From positions 37,536,578 through 37,600,577 of the forward strand of contig NC_084793.1 in the NCBI RefSeq assembly GCF_963169125.1: a stretch of DNA of 64,000 nucleotides. The letters run 5' to 3'. The notes under the pieces were generated by a model that was not told where the DNA came from, did not search any database, and was given only the letters and a program-made list of their open reading frames with translations. The translations under genes were made by a program, and so were the position numbers. Below, in pieces: positions 11,066-22,856 of the stretch. This stretch comes from Humulus lupulus. Lineage: Eukaryota; Streptophyta; Magnoliopsida; Rosales; Cannabaceae. Position 1 is the first letter of the stretch; every line of letters begins with the position of its first letter.

Positions 11066-12009
11066 TGTAACGCCCTGGTTAGCCAAAACCATTACACTGT
11101 GTATTTTATATAGTGCTTAACTCGCTAAACGAGCCATTAGGTCTTAAACGTGTATCTAAATGTGATTAATGGTCCAAGGTTAAAAATTTCAGTTAAAGGA
11201 ATGGATGTTTCATTAAAACATTAAACTATACATGGGATCTCATGATAATTGTTTACAGTTCCAAAATGGTCACTACAACTCAAAAGTTAAAATCCACCGA
11301 CCTAAGCGGCAAAAATAGGGTTAAACCCTAGTTACTTTGAGAAACTGTAAAGAACGCCCTAGACTAATATTTACAAAACATTCGCATAACATAGTTTATA
11401 AAAGAATACCACTCATTATCAAAGTCTCAGTGGGGACTTGCTTAAAACCATGCAAGTTGGCACCATAAGTTTTAAAAGAAAACATAGATTTTTATGCAAA
11501 GTTCAAAGAAACAACAATTAAATAACCGAGTCCCACTGATAATTTAGGAAAGTCTCTTAAAAACAAAACATAATTTAAATGGCGTTCTACGATGATCGTT
11601 TTTCCGTCCATAGGATTACCCCACGCCATACACCCCACGATGATAGAACTCCTCACGTCACCGCGCGTGCCATAAAAAATCCTATTTACTACTTGGAAAG
11701 AAAGTAAGGGGGGTGAGCTAAAAGCCCAGTAAGGAAGTACAAACAACAAGCAAGTAAGAATACAACAATACAAACACTAACGTTCATCTAAAACATCATG
11801 GCATATCATAACATAATCGTAACATATCATTATTGCATATCATAACGTAATCGTAACATATCATCATATCACAATCATACAGCATACATGATGAGCATGG
11901 CTTGCTAGTTGTCCATGTCACCCTATGAGGTAAACAAGAGTCTCTGGTCCTTGAATAACCTCGGCGCGTCCGCCCTAGGAGTTACGTCTTTAGCTATAGT
12001 AACTCGTTC

Positions 12010-12076
12010 GATGTATCTAACATCGTAATTTGTTTGATGTATCTAACATCGTAACTTGTTTGATGTATCTAACATC
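12010..12076. repeat. short tandem repeat (about 25-bp unit)
   Basis: Three units of the type TTGATGTATCTAACATCGTAA lie in tandem. GATGT..ACATC forms a small dyad within each unit. Confidence 0.75.
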
Positions 12077-14216
12077 CATACACATATCATATTCAACATA
12101 TCATCACATTATGGCATTCATATTTCATAACAATTCATTCATACAACAGTCTTACCATTCATGGCATAAAATCATAGAATCTATCTAACTTCCTTACCTC
12201 AAGTCCAAGCTAAGAAATTTTCACAATCTTTCAACGAGCCTATATCATAATCAAAACAACATTTCTTAGGTTCATAAAATTACTATTTGCCCTTCCATAC
12301 AACTCATGTGTGCATGGGTCATGCACACATAATAACAGTTACACATAACACGCAACTATTCTTAACTACACATAAAGCTATAAAAGAATAATGCTCATTT
12401 TACCTATTTTACATGCATGATATTTTTATAAAAACCACATAGTTGAATAATAAACATAATTTTGGACGTAAAAGTGGATTTGCATGTAACATGCATACGT
12501 GGGAACATTACGTAATTGCGACGTTTTAAAAAAAAACGATAATTCTACATTTCTTACTTTTATTGTTTTAAAAATCAATAGACATATAACATGCTTTATT
12601 TTTTCTTAAAATTTCTAAGTTGATTAAATTCCTCAAAACATTATTTTATTTTTTAAAATAATTTGATTTAGCTAAAAAAATAAAATATGTGACAATTTCA
12701 TTCATTAATCCCAAATTACAAAGAATTAACCAAAAACTTGGAATTAATTAAAATATCTATTTTTAATATGTTTCTTTAGAAAAGCAAATTTTAACATTGG
12801 TTAATTGTGTTACATAAATGATGTGAGAAAAATATATTTTTAAGTGTGGGAAAAAAATATATTTTTATTTAAATTATTTAAGACTTAGTTTTATGTAACA
12901 TAAATCCATATGTGACAATTAAATAATCATTTTTAAACTTTTAAACCAAACTTTCAGCCACTATTTAATTTCTTTAAAAATCACAATAAATAGAATCTAA
13001 ATATTTTTCTCAATCAAAATAAAGGAAAATCATAACTTATCAAAATATGCATTCATACCATTTTAAAATACCATTTTTCAATATTACCATAACTTAGGAA
13101 AATAATTTGTTCCAAAAACTCATCAAATTTATTTTAGTGAAACACACTTCACATTTTCTCACAAAAATTCCAGCAACTATTTTTACCTTTAAAAATCACC
13201 ATATTTAATTTAAAACCTCATATTTTTCTTAAAATACAATAAAAATTCTGTAGGTATTTATTTGAGTAAAATATCATTTTAATGGGACTTAAAATACCAT
13301 TTTTAATTTCATAAAATTAACATAACATCAAGGACATTACTTATGCATGGAAATCATTTTTTTTTATCAAACTTTTACCCAATTATTTACAAAAATCAGC
13401 AAGCTTAATTTCTCATGAAATTCATTTTTTATCCCAAAAATTTCACATAAAATCATACATGTCCAAAATCTCATCATACTCTTATTATATACATAATTCT
13501 AAGAATATTACTAACATATTCACATGAAATCTTATAAAACCCATTTTTCTATTCTATTAAATCTACACATGAAATCCAACAACAATAACAATGCCAATAA
13601 CATACATTAATTCATAAACATCACATTTCATATACATGCCTTTATAATAACCCTAACATGTTTCTATCATTCCTCCTTTTATGCATATCAAGATTCATTA
13701 GTACAAAAATCACATACATCTTATCATATTTCTAAAATCATCATTTGCCATTTTACATAAATCAAAGATTTAAAAAAAAAATAACCATAGCAATATAAAC
13801 ATAAAATATAACCTCATATAAACCCTATCAAATCCATTTTCTCAACCATACCCATGAGCCCTTTTTAAACAAAACATATTATCTTAAAAATACAAATCAT
13901 AATCATCAATCCTACAATAATCAAACCATTAGCATCACCATAAACAACCTCATAGATAAACCCATCAAAACCAATATATAGGCTAAGAAAGACCATTACC
14001 TCTCTTGATTGTAAAATCAAGAATACAATATGATCAACACCCAAACTTCACACCCCTTGTTCAAGCCTAGGGTTTTTTTGTTGAAATCCACCATGAGGAG
14101 GAGAAAGAAATCCAATCACACACAACAAATAAACAAGTCAAAATCATATAATCAAGAAAAAGAGATTGGACAAACAAAAATACAAGAAAACATACTCTAA
14201 ACTTGGTTCCTCTTCT

Positions 14217-14300
14217 CCTTCTTCTTCTTCTTTCTTTCTTTCTTTCTTCTTCTCCTTCTCTCTCTACACGCCACCCTCTCTCTCTCTCTCTCTCTCTCTA
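14217..14300. repeat. CTT / TTTC / CT microsatellite cluster
   Basis: Consecutive CTT, TTTC and CT repeats. They produce a serine/phenylalanine-rich open frame that is a composition artefact. Confidence 0.9.
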
Positions 14301-14559
14301 GGTCACGGCAGCCACAAGAAATGCTCTCCTCTTCCTTTCCTTTCCCCTTTATTCAACTCTCTCAATAAAGCCTCACCAACACAAAATGGTAAGTTTCCTA
14401 TTTCTATTTTATTTCCTCTTAATTTTCTTATTATTTTCTTTTATGATAATAGATATAAGGAATAAAGGGTGATCACATCCTATCCTAAAATAGATAGTTT
14501 CTTCCAATATTTGATTTTATTGCCTTAGAAAAATAAGTGGAAAAATCAATCCCTTTCCC

Positions 14560-14596
14560 ACTACACACTACACACTACACACTACACACTACACGT
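14560..14596. repeat. 9-bp tandem repeat (CTACACACTA type)
   Basis: Four tandem copies of CACTACACA, followed at 14621-14650 by a poly(T) run. Confidence 0.85.
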
Positions 14597-16119
14597 CCAA
14601 GCACCTTCCTTTCCCTTTTCTTTTTTTTTTTTTTTTTTCTTTTTTTTTATTAACTAAAATAAATCCAATAAAGGAAAGCGTGTGTAGAAAATCTACACAT
14701 GTGCACCCTATTACCATATACTAGCACACACTAAAACACTAGGGTGCATCACTATCTACCATGCACCTTAGTGCATTCAACCATAACTCACATAATTACC
14801 TCAATTGTCACACTTATTAAAAATGTAACACTAATAGTAAAATAAACATGGTACACAATTATTCACTTATTAAATTAATTAACCAAACAAACAATTAACA
14901 AATTTAAAAATATTATACCAAACAATTCTAACAATTAAATAAAATAACAAACAACAAATAAAACAAACAACAACTAAATAAAATAAACAACATTTAAATA
15001 AAACAATTCATCACACTAAACATTTAAATCAAATAAATCACAAAATTTAAATAATCTAAAAAAAATTTGGTGCACTACAGAAACCTTGGTCGTGGTGGTC
15101 AAACGACCGCATATGTACACGTCGCCACCTAAGTTCTCTAACTCATGGCTAGTCCAGTTTTTATTTCCATTTACCTACACCACGCAACACCCGTGAGTCA
15201 AGGCTCAGCAAGAAAAATTAAACATGCTCATAAGTAGTGAATAGCACATTTCCATAACATAATACACATGCTAGCAATAATAACCCTACCCATGCATGCA
15301 TATCATTCATATAAATGACTACAGTGTCATATAAGACCAAATTCCCTAATAATTGATTAACAAAATCGTATTGGGGCCTGTTGCCCAAGTACATAACTAA
15401 TAAATCATATTGGGGCTTAGCGCCCTAGGATATGAGACCAATAAGTCACCCTTGGGCACATTTCCCTATCCTCTGTATAACCAGCCTTGGAGCTGGCCCA
15501 ACGTACCTGGCGCTTTAGTTTTCTATGACCATTGGGTCGGATAAGTGTATAAGGCGCTCTTGATTAGGTTTAATCATATCGACCAGCACTCAGCGCACTA
15601 TTGTCACCCTTGACTCATAAGTCAATGATTTACAACCAGTGCTCAACGCTATTGCCGTCCTTGACTAATAAGTCAATGCTTTTCTCAAGTATATAATGCT
15701 AATAAGCATTCATCATATAACAAATATACATTTACAAAGCATTAAACATGCTTTAATCAATCATTCATAGGCATAATCATAATCATGCGCATTTACAGGG
15801 GCCAATGCCCATTGAAAACTATATTAAGCATTCGGGCCAAGCCCTAATCATGTATGTCACATAATAGGTGCAATTTTCTTACCTCATGTCTGAGTATAAT
15901 GTAAAAGAAGAACGACCATCGAGCACGATCCTGATCTTGATCCCCTAGCAGTAACCTAGTCATAATCAAATATAGAATCCCGACAATAACGAGCAAATAA
16001 AGGCTTCTGGACCAATTCCTAGCCTCCAGAACCTCAAATTCTACCAAATTGGGTAGTAGATTCGATCCCGAGCCTTAAGGTTTGAATTCCCGTCATTAAA
16101 CTTAAGGTCGCCAAAAATG

Positions 16120-16330
16120 GCCAGGCAGGCTGCGACTTGCCCTTAAGGGCCACGGCGCGCCTCCCAGACAGAAAACCCCCTGTCTGGGTCTAGGGGCGGG
16201 GCGCGACTTGCCCTTGAAGGTCGTGGCGCCCCACCAAGACAGAGCCCTCACCTAGGCCCTGGGGTTTGCGCGGGCTGCGGCACCCAAGAACAGGGCTATT
16301 GCGCGGCCTTGCGAACCTAGCCATCCCTAT
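16120..16330. promoter_or_regulatory. GC-rich block in family W LTR
   Basis: An island of GC-rich sequence in an AT-rich LTR. It contains two imperfect copies of GCGACTTGCCCTTAAGGGC-like sequence (near 16130 and 16200), with AAGGGC/GCCCTT dyads and an inverted pair CCAGACAG ... CTGTCTGG (16171-16198). The other family W copy has a related block at 44495-44640. Confidence 0.5.
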
Positions 16331-17269
16331 TTTCCTCAGTCCAAAACTCACCAAAAAATTATAACCAAATCATCCCAAACATCACACCTCAATCTCAACA
16401 GCAAAACCCAACTTAAACACATACAAAGCACTGCCAAAAACTCAAACCAAAACCCAATTCACAACCTTAAACTTTCAAGCTTAAGAACAACAAAAGCACA
16501 GCAAAATACCAACTAAAACAGAGTTTATAGTCCTTACCTCAGTTGTGAATTGAATCCCCTTTAGCTTCTGCAATTCAACCCTAAACCTTAAGCTTTGAAT
16601 CCTCAAGCTTGCCCCAAAACCTCAAATTCAATTGAGAGAGAAACCGAGAGAAAGAATGATCGAGAGAGAGAAGAGAGCTGAGAATTTGAGTGTTTCATTC
16701 TACTAGGTTCTGAGTATATCCTCCCTTAGGCTAGGAAATGACCATTATACCCCTTAGTCAAACCTAGGTCCTTTGATGCCCCAAGGGCGAACTTGTCATT
16801 AGCCAATTGTCTCATTAATCATAATTAATGTCTCACAATTCCCGCTACTCCCAATATCCTCAAATAATTACCAAATAATTTCATATTACCCGCTCAATCC
16901 GGGTAATGTACTAAATACCAAATACTCCTAAGCTCACCCCGAGTCTGGTATTCGACCCCGTTATGACTAAACCGCTAACTTGCTTCCTAAGATCGCCTCA
17001 TGCTGAGTAACTAAAATATATCCACATAAAAATGTGGTCTCACACATATATCAAATACATGCCCAAATATACAAATATGCCCTCAACAGCCAAAATTACG
17101 AAAAATGCCCCTCTAATTAGAAACATGCCCACATGCATGCAAATACAGTCATATAATAATATAAATCATGCATATAATCACATATTAACACAATTAACCA
17201 GTTATTGCCCTCCTGGCCCCCTAATCAAGGCACTAAGCCACATTAGGGAATTTGGGACGTTACGCAAAC

Positions 17270-17716
17270 CTTCCATCTATCACCAGAAAATACTACATAG
17301 ACAAAAGAGAGAAAGAGACTAAGGCTATTGTGTGTGATACTCTGTATCTGTGTCCTAAAATGAGAGGAGAAGCCTCCTTCAATAGGCTTCATGGAGAGTT
17401 GAAAATGTGTGTGAATCAAGTGCATTAATGCCCAAATATCCAACAAATCTGGAATCTTAATGTCTGAAAATCAATAAGAATTAATCACACTTATTTTGGT
17501 AATATCAGCAGTTACCCAAAGTGATTTTTTGAAAATTAAGAAGAATTAATCACACTTATTTTGGTAATATAAGTTGTTATCCAAAGTGATTTTCTGACAA
17601 TCAATCAGAATAATTCACACAATATTATGATAATCTCATCTTTAATCAAAGTGATTTGCTGCATCATTACCATTTTAGGTATCAATTTCTCATTCATTCA
17701 AAAAAAAATTCCAACA
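17270..17716 (-). repeat. Copia downstream LTR, part 2
   Basis: The inner 447 bp of the left Copia LTR, ending CCAACA at 17716. It aligns with 60590-61026, including the shared GTGTGTGATACT and AATCAATAAGAATTAATCAC blocks. In element orientation this is the LTR start. Confidence 0.88.
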
Positions 17717-17732
17717 ATCCCCCACATGAATG
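17717..17732 (-). promoter_or_regulatory. Copia polypurine tract
   Basis: Directly inside the left LTR the minus strand reads CATGTGGGGGAT, a purine-rich tract of the kind that primes plus-strand synthesis. It fixes the element orientation as minus. Confidence 0.75.
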
Positions 17733-18312
17733 AAATTGATCAACATTAAGAAATAATGACTCGACACGACTCAACGCAACAAGGTGATAGAGTTCTATGA
17801 TTGATACATGCGTAGGATAGGTGGGTGTTAGCCTTTAAACCTTCCCTTGTGAGAATATATTTACTTTACTAACTGATCAATAGATGCAATGTCTTTGAAC
17901 TGTTCTACCGTTTGTGTAAACGATGACATATCTCACCATGATATCTTTCTGGCATAGTTTCGGTGCTCATGGTTATGTTCATTTTGGCTGTGAACATCTG
18001 CCTGGTTCTATGAGAAGTTTTAGAGAATTGAGCCCCCACAATTCTCCTTCGAAACGACCCCACTTCTCTCTCACATAGGTGACCTTTTATCTAAGAGCAA
18101 TCCCGCATGACTCTGTTTGGACTTTCGATGCATAAGGGTCATTAAAAGCTTGAGCTTAACCTTTTTTACAATGGGCATTACTGTTTCACCATTGGAACGG
18201 GTAGGGGTAATCCCCCACAGTGACCCTACTTAGTCTCAATAACTAGGTTGTCCCATTGAACCTAGATCTTGGGATCTCCAGTCAACTAGGTTGGGTTTCC
18301 TTTATATCAACC
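17733..18312 (-). other. Copia 3' untranslated region
   Basis: About 580 bp between the stop of the pol reading frame and the polypurine tract. No reading frame or inserted element is recognised. Confidence 0.6.
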
Positions 18313-18892
18313 TTAATGTCCTTTGGGCTTAAGTCCCATTCCTTCTAATGTCTTTTCAACTTGATCTTTGTTTAACCCTTTGGTTAGAGGATCCGCAATG
18401 TTATCTTTTGACTTCACATAATCAATCAAGATAACTTCAGTTGAGATCAGTTGTCTAACGGTATTATGTCGTCGACGTATGTGTCTAGACTTACCGTTAT
18501 ACAAAGCATTTTGTGCCTAGCCAATTGTTGCTTGGTTATCACAATATATGCATATTGCAGGCACAGGTTTAGGTCATTCCGGAATATCCTCCAAGAAATT
18601 ACGCAACCATTATGCTTCTTCACTACATTTATCCAAAGCTACAAACTCAGATTTCATCGTGGATCTAGTGATTACAGTTTGTTTCGAGGATTTCCATGAA
18701 ACAGTTGTGCCACCTAGAGTGAACACATATCCACCATTACCCTTTGAGTCTTGGATGTTAGATATCTAGCTTGCATCAGTGTATCCTTCAAGAACAGCTG
18801 GATATCTGGTATAGTTCAACCTATAGTTACGAGTATACCGCATGTACCTAAGTACTCTTGTAATTGGCTTCCAGTGTTCAACACCTAGATTA
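18313..18892 (-). pseudogene. Copia pol, RNase H portion
   Basis: Read leftward, this encodes the end of the Copia polyprotein. [18 protein letters not shown] is the segment linking reverse transcriptase to RNase H. It is followed by YTDAS-type sequence near 18775, a degraded middle, and the usual C-terminus with the SKDNIADPLTKGL motif near 18375-18420, ending GLKPKGH and stop at 18313. RNase H would remove genomic RNA during reverse transcription. It is separated from the rest of pol by element Z, which inserted just upstream of the HW motif. Several stops and shifts lie between 18520 and 18780. Confidence 0.8.
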
Positions 18893-18897
18893 CTCGT

Positions 18898-19648
18898 TGT
18901 TGTACCTTAAGAATTAGCACGAGTTTAATCACTTAGCTAAGGTTATAGTTGGCAGATGAATATATGGAGAAGCAGACAAGTAGAACATCTAGGTAATAAC
19001 GGTGTGAGCAGCTTGAGTTGGGACTTGGTAATACGACATTCAGGTTATTATCAGGCCGCCTCTTAGGATAACAATCAAGTTTGAGATATATAGTGGCCAG
19101 ATCCCCCTTTTGGGCGCTCTGAAGTTAATCCGAGCTAGGGTTCGAATAATCTTTGATCACCAGCTCGATGAAGATATTCAACTCGTGGAAACCTAGTCAG
19201 AAGGCATACTAAAGGACCCCGAGAGACTTGGAGGCTCTTTATACGCTCATTAAGTCCCAGGCTGTATTGCACATTTATCATTTATTATCTGAGATAGCAG
19301 GAGTATATTCTGTTATACAATCGTATCCCAATGTAAATGGGAATAATCTGTATTAAATGTATACCATATTTATGCACACGGTTACCCACACCTGTCCAGA
19401 AAATTCCACTATAAATATCAAGGATAATGGACAGGGGAGGGGATGACATTTTTGTATTACTGAAACTCTGCAGAAATTGTGAGAAAAAAACAATAATATT
19501 GTCTCGTGGACTAGGTGAATTTTAACCACTGAACCACGTAAAAATTATGTGTGCAAAAGGGTTCTTATAAGTTCATCATGGTTTACAAATAAGCATTAAT
19601 ATTCTTATTAGATTTCTAAATCTATTGTTGGCGAAAAACCGCATCAAC
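18898..19648 (+). repeat. element Z 5' LTR
   Basis: 751 bp, TG at 18898 to CA at 19648. A TATA box (CACTATAAATATC) lies at 19407-19419. It is followed directly by TTTGGTGCTTTCATTGAG, the same post-LTR sequence as in the Tat-type element, so the two likely share a primer tRNA, which I cannot name. Confidence 0.8.
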
Positions 19649-19707
19649 AGTTTGGTGCTTTCATTGAGTGCAAATTAGTGCTTTACAAGTTTCATTCGAT
19701 ATTTATC

Positions 19708-20722
19708 ATGGTGGTTACTCGATCGATGCATTACAACGAAATGGAACAGCCTGGTGGGCAAGAGACACATCATACAACTGTTCCCACTGAAAGGGGCCCA
19801 TATGTTCAACAACGTCCTGGGAACAACCGGTGGGCCAAGATAACGTTGGGAGTTCAACGTCACTCCCACAAAATCCTAATCCAGGATACTTAATAGCCAC
19901 AAGATGGAGAATGTCCAATTAAAGAGCCATCTCGCTAGGGAAAACAGACAGATCAAGGAGGTGCTGGATCAGTTACTCCCTCTTGCAATCGACGCTAATG
20001 TTGGAAAGAGACAAAGTGGGTCTCATAAGTCCCACAAGATTAACCGGTCCAAACCCAATCATTCTATCAAGACCGCCACTCCGAGCTCTGTACCTTCAGA
20101 GAAAAATCACCGAAGTGCTCAGCCCACTAGTCATCACAAGAACCATCATCTGCATGTCAGTCGGTCGATCAGAACTGTGACCCCCAGCTCTGTGCTTTCC
20201 GCATAGATTCCCAGGAATGCCCACAACAACCCACCAGGGTGAGCTGGGACAAGTTCATAGACACAAAACTCCCTAGTGAATCCTCTTGTGTCGTGATCAG
20301 AACCCCAGGCACAGAGAACTCTGAACATTGGGGTAAAATCAAGGCGGGTTAATTTAGTTCGTCCTGATGGAACGAGGATAGCCTCACCAATAAGACATCC
20401 GCCACCACTGGTTAGACACCCTACACCACCGTGCCCATAAAGAGATGCTCCATTTTGTGGAAATAGTAGGAGAAATCTTCCCATATCATCAGACACTTAT
20501 GTCGTACATGCACGTGTTGATAATCGAGGTTCGTGATCTCAGCCGCGGGCTGTAAGTTTTGCAAATGGAAGTTACTGGACAGGGAGCCAGCGTGGGGGCA
20601 GGTCTGAGAGCGACCTGAGGAATCACCTTAGCTCAGTGCAAAGTCCTTGGTTCAATCCACATCTTGACCTGCGTGATCATCTGAATTCACAAAGGAGGTA
20701 TCCAGCCCGCAATGATCATATG
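19708..20722 (+). pseudogene. element Z gag, N-terminal part
   Basis: The first ATG after the LTR (19708) opens MVVTRSMHYNEMEQPGGQE, which stops at 19893 after a frame change. The frame starting at 19904 (MENVQLKSHLARENRQIKEV) appears to continue the same protein. The region is rich in Ser, His, Lys and Asn, like the variable N-terminus of Gypsy gag. The reading continues in broken frames to 20722, where element Y is inserted, and resumes at 40567 (the sense of ARNDHMSYTRHEGG spans the junction). The retrotransposon gag core lies beyond Y. Confidence 0.6.
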
Positions 20723-20727
20723 AGTTA

Positions 20728-21823
20728 TGTTATATTATTTATAATATAATGTAATATTATATTATTTTATAATATAATGTTTTAGATTAAATAAATGTGA
20801 CAAAGAGTGTCACATATTGTAACATATAATAGAGAGTTACATTATTTAGATATATGTGAAATATCCAAATATGTAACATATTTGGTGTTACAAATTCAAT
20901 CACAAATTTGTAACTTCCAAATATTACCCATTATTGTATAGATTTGTTGTTACACAATATTGAGATGAATTTCTTAAAGCCATGTGTGAAATGGTTGTTA
21001 GAGATGTGATTTTAACTCTCATAATGTGTATGGAAGTTACAAAATCAAGTGGGAATGAATTTGGAACGTTTTGGAAAATTTGGAAAATTGGTTGCTGAAA
21101 AAACGTCTTGGGCCGCGGTCAGTGTTTTTCAGGCTGCGGCCCAAGAGGAAGAAAACATCGTGGGTCGCGGCCAGTGTTTTTCAGGCCGCGGCCCAAGTGG
21201 CTGACAACATTTTCCAAACTTCGGTTTTATACAATTTTGAACATTTCCAACAGCCAAGTAACTCCCAAATCTCTATTTTAATTCCATAAACATCCAATTA
21301 ATCATTGGTAACAGCCATGGGGATTGGTGGAATTTGAAATTCAAAGGGTGTCTCAAAAACTCTATAAATAGGAGTCTAATGCTCACTTATATGACACACC
21401 ATTTTCCATCCACAAAGCACTTGGCTGGAAAATACACCATAGAGGCTTGATAATTCCAGAGAGTTATTTCCTAGAGAGACCCCTTAGTGCTTAGAGAATA
21501 GGGGGAAATAAGCTTTTGGACAAAGGTTTTGAACCTTATTCAAGTTGGTGATCCCCACTACTCTACACTTTGGTTGTGTGAGAGTTTGTTCTTTTTATTG
21601 CTTTTATTTTCATTATTTTGATCTTGTTGATCTTATTTACTTGTATTATTATTGTTTTGAGTTTGTAATCTTCTTCTTCTACATCTTTCTATTTACTTGT
21701 ATTTTGAGCAATTGAGTTGTAATATTTCTTTAATCAATATTATCTTGTCTATTGTATTTTTGTATAGAGTTGTATTTTGGTTTTTCCATATTTCCATTGA
21801 GTATAAAAATATATTCTCTAACA
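20728..21823 (+). repeat. element Y 5' LTR
   Basis: 1096 bp, TGTTATATT to CTAACA. A TATA box (CTCTATAAATAGG) lies at 21359-21371. Two GC-rich hairpins lie upstream at 21107-21145 and 21161-21196. The 3' copy is at 39466-40561. Confidence 0.9.
21107..21196. promoter_or_regulatory. two GGCCGCGGCC hairpins in element Y LTR U3
   Basis: CTTGGGCCGCGG pairs with CTGCGGCCCAAG across an AGTGTTTTTC loop (21107-21145). A second near-copy follows (21161-21196) with the same loop. The arms are kept in the other LTR (39846-39935), though with substitutions. They lie about 170-250 bp upstream of the TATA box. Confidence 0.6.
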
Positions 21824-22253
21824 ATCAAAAGCTTATTTTCCTTTTCAATGGATGGAGAAACCATAGAGATCTTGTGAGGATCCAACTTTGAAAAGATGGT
21901 AAGATAAGGTAATGTTCTTCTTTTGTTTTCTTAGAAGATCTAATGGTTTTCATATAGTGATAGAAATGAGAAGAAGAAAATTTTATAAATGAGGTTCATT
22001 ATTTTCTAATCTCTTTTTTTTTTCAAATATAGTGGTTAGATTAGAAGATAATTTAATATCTTGAGTTTTTGTTATATGTGATTAATGTAAAAATAATCTA
22101 GTAGATTATTGGGTAATATGATATCATGTTATAGAATTGTCTTATTATGTGATAATGATAAATTATTATAATGACAATTTTATGAGTTTTATATGACATG
22201 CATAAATATATTGATTTTGTGAATCAATAAAAATATGAAATCATATGTGTGTG
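21824..22253 (+). other. element Y internal sequence, left part
   Basis: 430 bp of AT-rich, non-coding internal DNA between the 5' LTR and solo LTR X1. A possible decayed primer-binding site lies at 21824-21835. Confidence 0.6.
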
Positions 22254-22717
22254 TGTAGAGTCTAAGAACTTTACTTAGCTAGTTAGATAGTAGTAGTAGT
22301 GGTAGTAGTAGTAGTAGTAATAGCTAGTAGTAGTTATAGTATGTTTATTACTGTGGATTTTGGTTCAAGTCAGACTTAGTTGAACACTCATAGCAACACT
22401 TATAGATTTTATAAGTTTAACCTATAGTTTAAGAATATTAATTATAACATAAGGTTTGATTAATATAGTTGATTATGAAGATGATATTTATTATACAATA
22501 AGGTTTATATAGAACCAATAAGATCATGACACTTGTCATGTGCATGTTTTTTGAGAAATTAAGCATTTTTTAGGAATAGTTTATTAAGAAGAATATTTGA
22601 AAACCCCAGAGTCTGCCAGCAGCTTTGAAATCGTTATAAAACTCAGTCAAAGCTGTTTACTCAATTCAAATTAGGCTAAAAAAGTGTAATTACGTGTATA
22701 ATATTTCAGCGTATGCC

Positions 22718-22856
22718 GATATATTGTAGCTCTAGGGGGCGATATATCGCCACTCGGGGAATACGAAATAACATGTAACTTCGCACGAAAACTTTGACGA
22801 GCCTCAGGAATATAAGCCCATGCGATATATCGCCTACCATGGGCGATATATCGGCT
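22718..22856. promoter_or_regulatory. cluster of GGCGATATATCGCC palindromes
   Basis: One perfect palindrome GGCGATATATCGCC (22738-22751), the related GCGATATATCGCC (22823-22835) and GGCGATATATCGGC (22842-22855), and a degenerate GCCGATATATTG (22718-22729) lie about 180-320 bp upstream of the TATA box. The sister LTR keeps the same cluster at 51055-51192. It could bind a dimeric factor; function is inferred. Confidence 0.55.

Larger units (their letters stand above)
11346..15079 (-). mobile_element. 3.7-kb solo LTR (family V) nested in family W LTR
   Basis: A perfect 5-bp duplication GAAAC (11341-11345 and 15080-15084) flanks a segment that in reverse starts TGTAGTGCACCAAATTTT and ends GGGCGTTCTTTACA. 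The outer LTR's sequence resumes directly after it (AAACCTTGGTCGTGGTGG, as in the other family W copy). It contains the conserved TGAGCTAAAAGCCCAGTAA core (11714-11732) shared with families W and X. It also contains several microsatellites (14217-14300, 14560-14596, 14621-14650) and a repeated GATGTATCTAACATCGTAA unit near 12010-12073. No coding region is credible. Confidence 0.83.
11066..17264 (-). mobile_element. solo LTR (family W, copy 1), interrupted
   Basis: A perfect 5-bp duplication CAAAC (11061-11065 and 17265-17269) flanks it. The left end TGTAACGCCCTGGTTA and right end GGGAATTTGGGACGTTACG match the family copy at 43151-45624; the last base, expected A, is G here. Without the nested insertion (11346-15079 plus its duplication) it is about 2.46 kb, equal to the other copy. 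In reverse it begins GTAACGTCCCAAATTCCC, a form common in long-LTR plant Gypsy elements. A GC-rich block lies at 16120-16330. A conserved TTGCTGGGC-like core, seen in reverse, lies at 15194-15211. It has no coding region. Confidence 0.87.

Noticed and set aside
14166..14465. Ser/Phe-rich 99-codon frame.
   Set aside because: A translation of CTT, TTTC and CT microsatellites inside a solo LTR.
18313..18892. Treating the RNase H and YVDD pieces (18.3 and 42.7 kb) as two separate Copia elements.
   Set aside because: They are collinear parts of one frame: removing element Z with its CTCGT/CTCAT flank joins them in order on the same strand.
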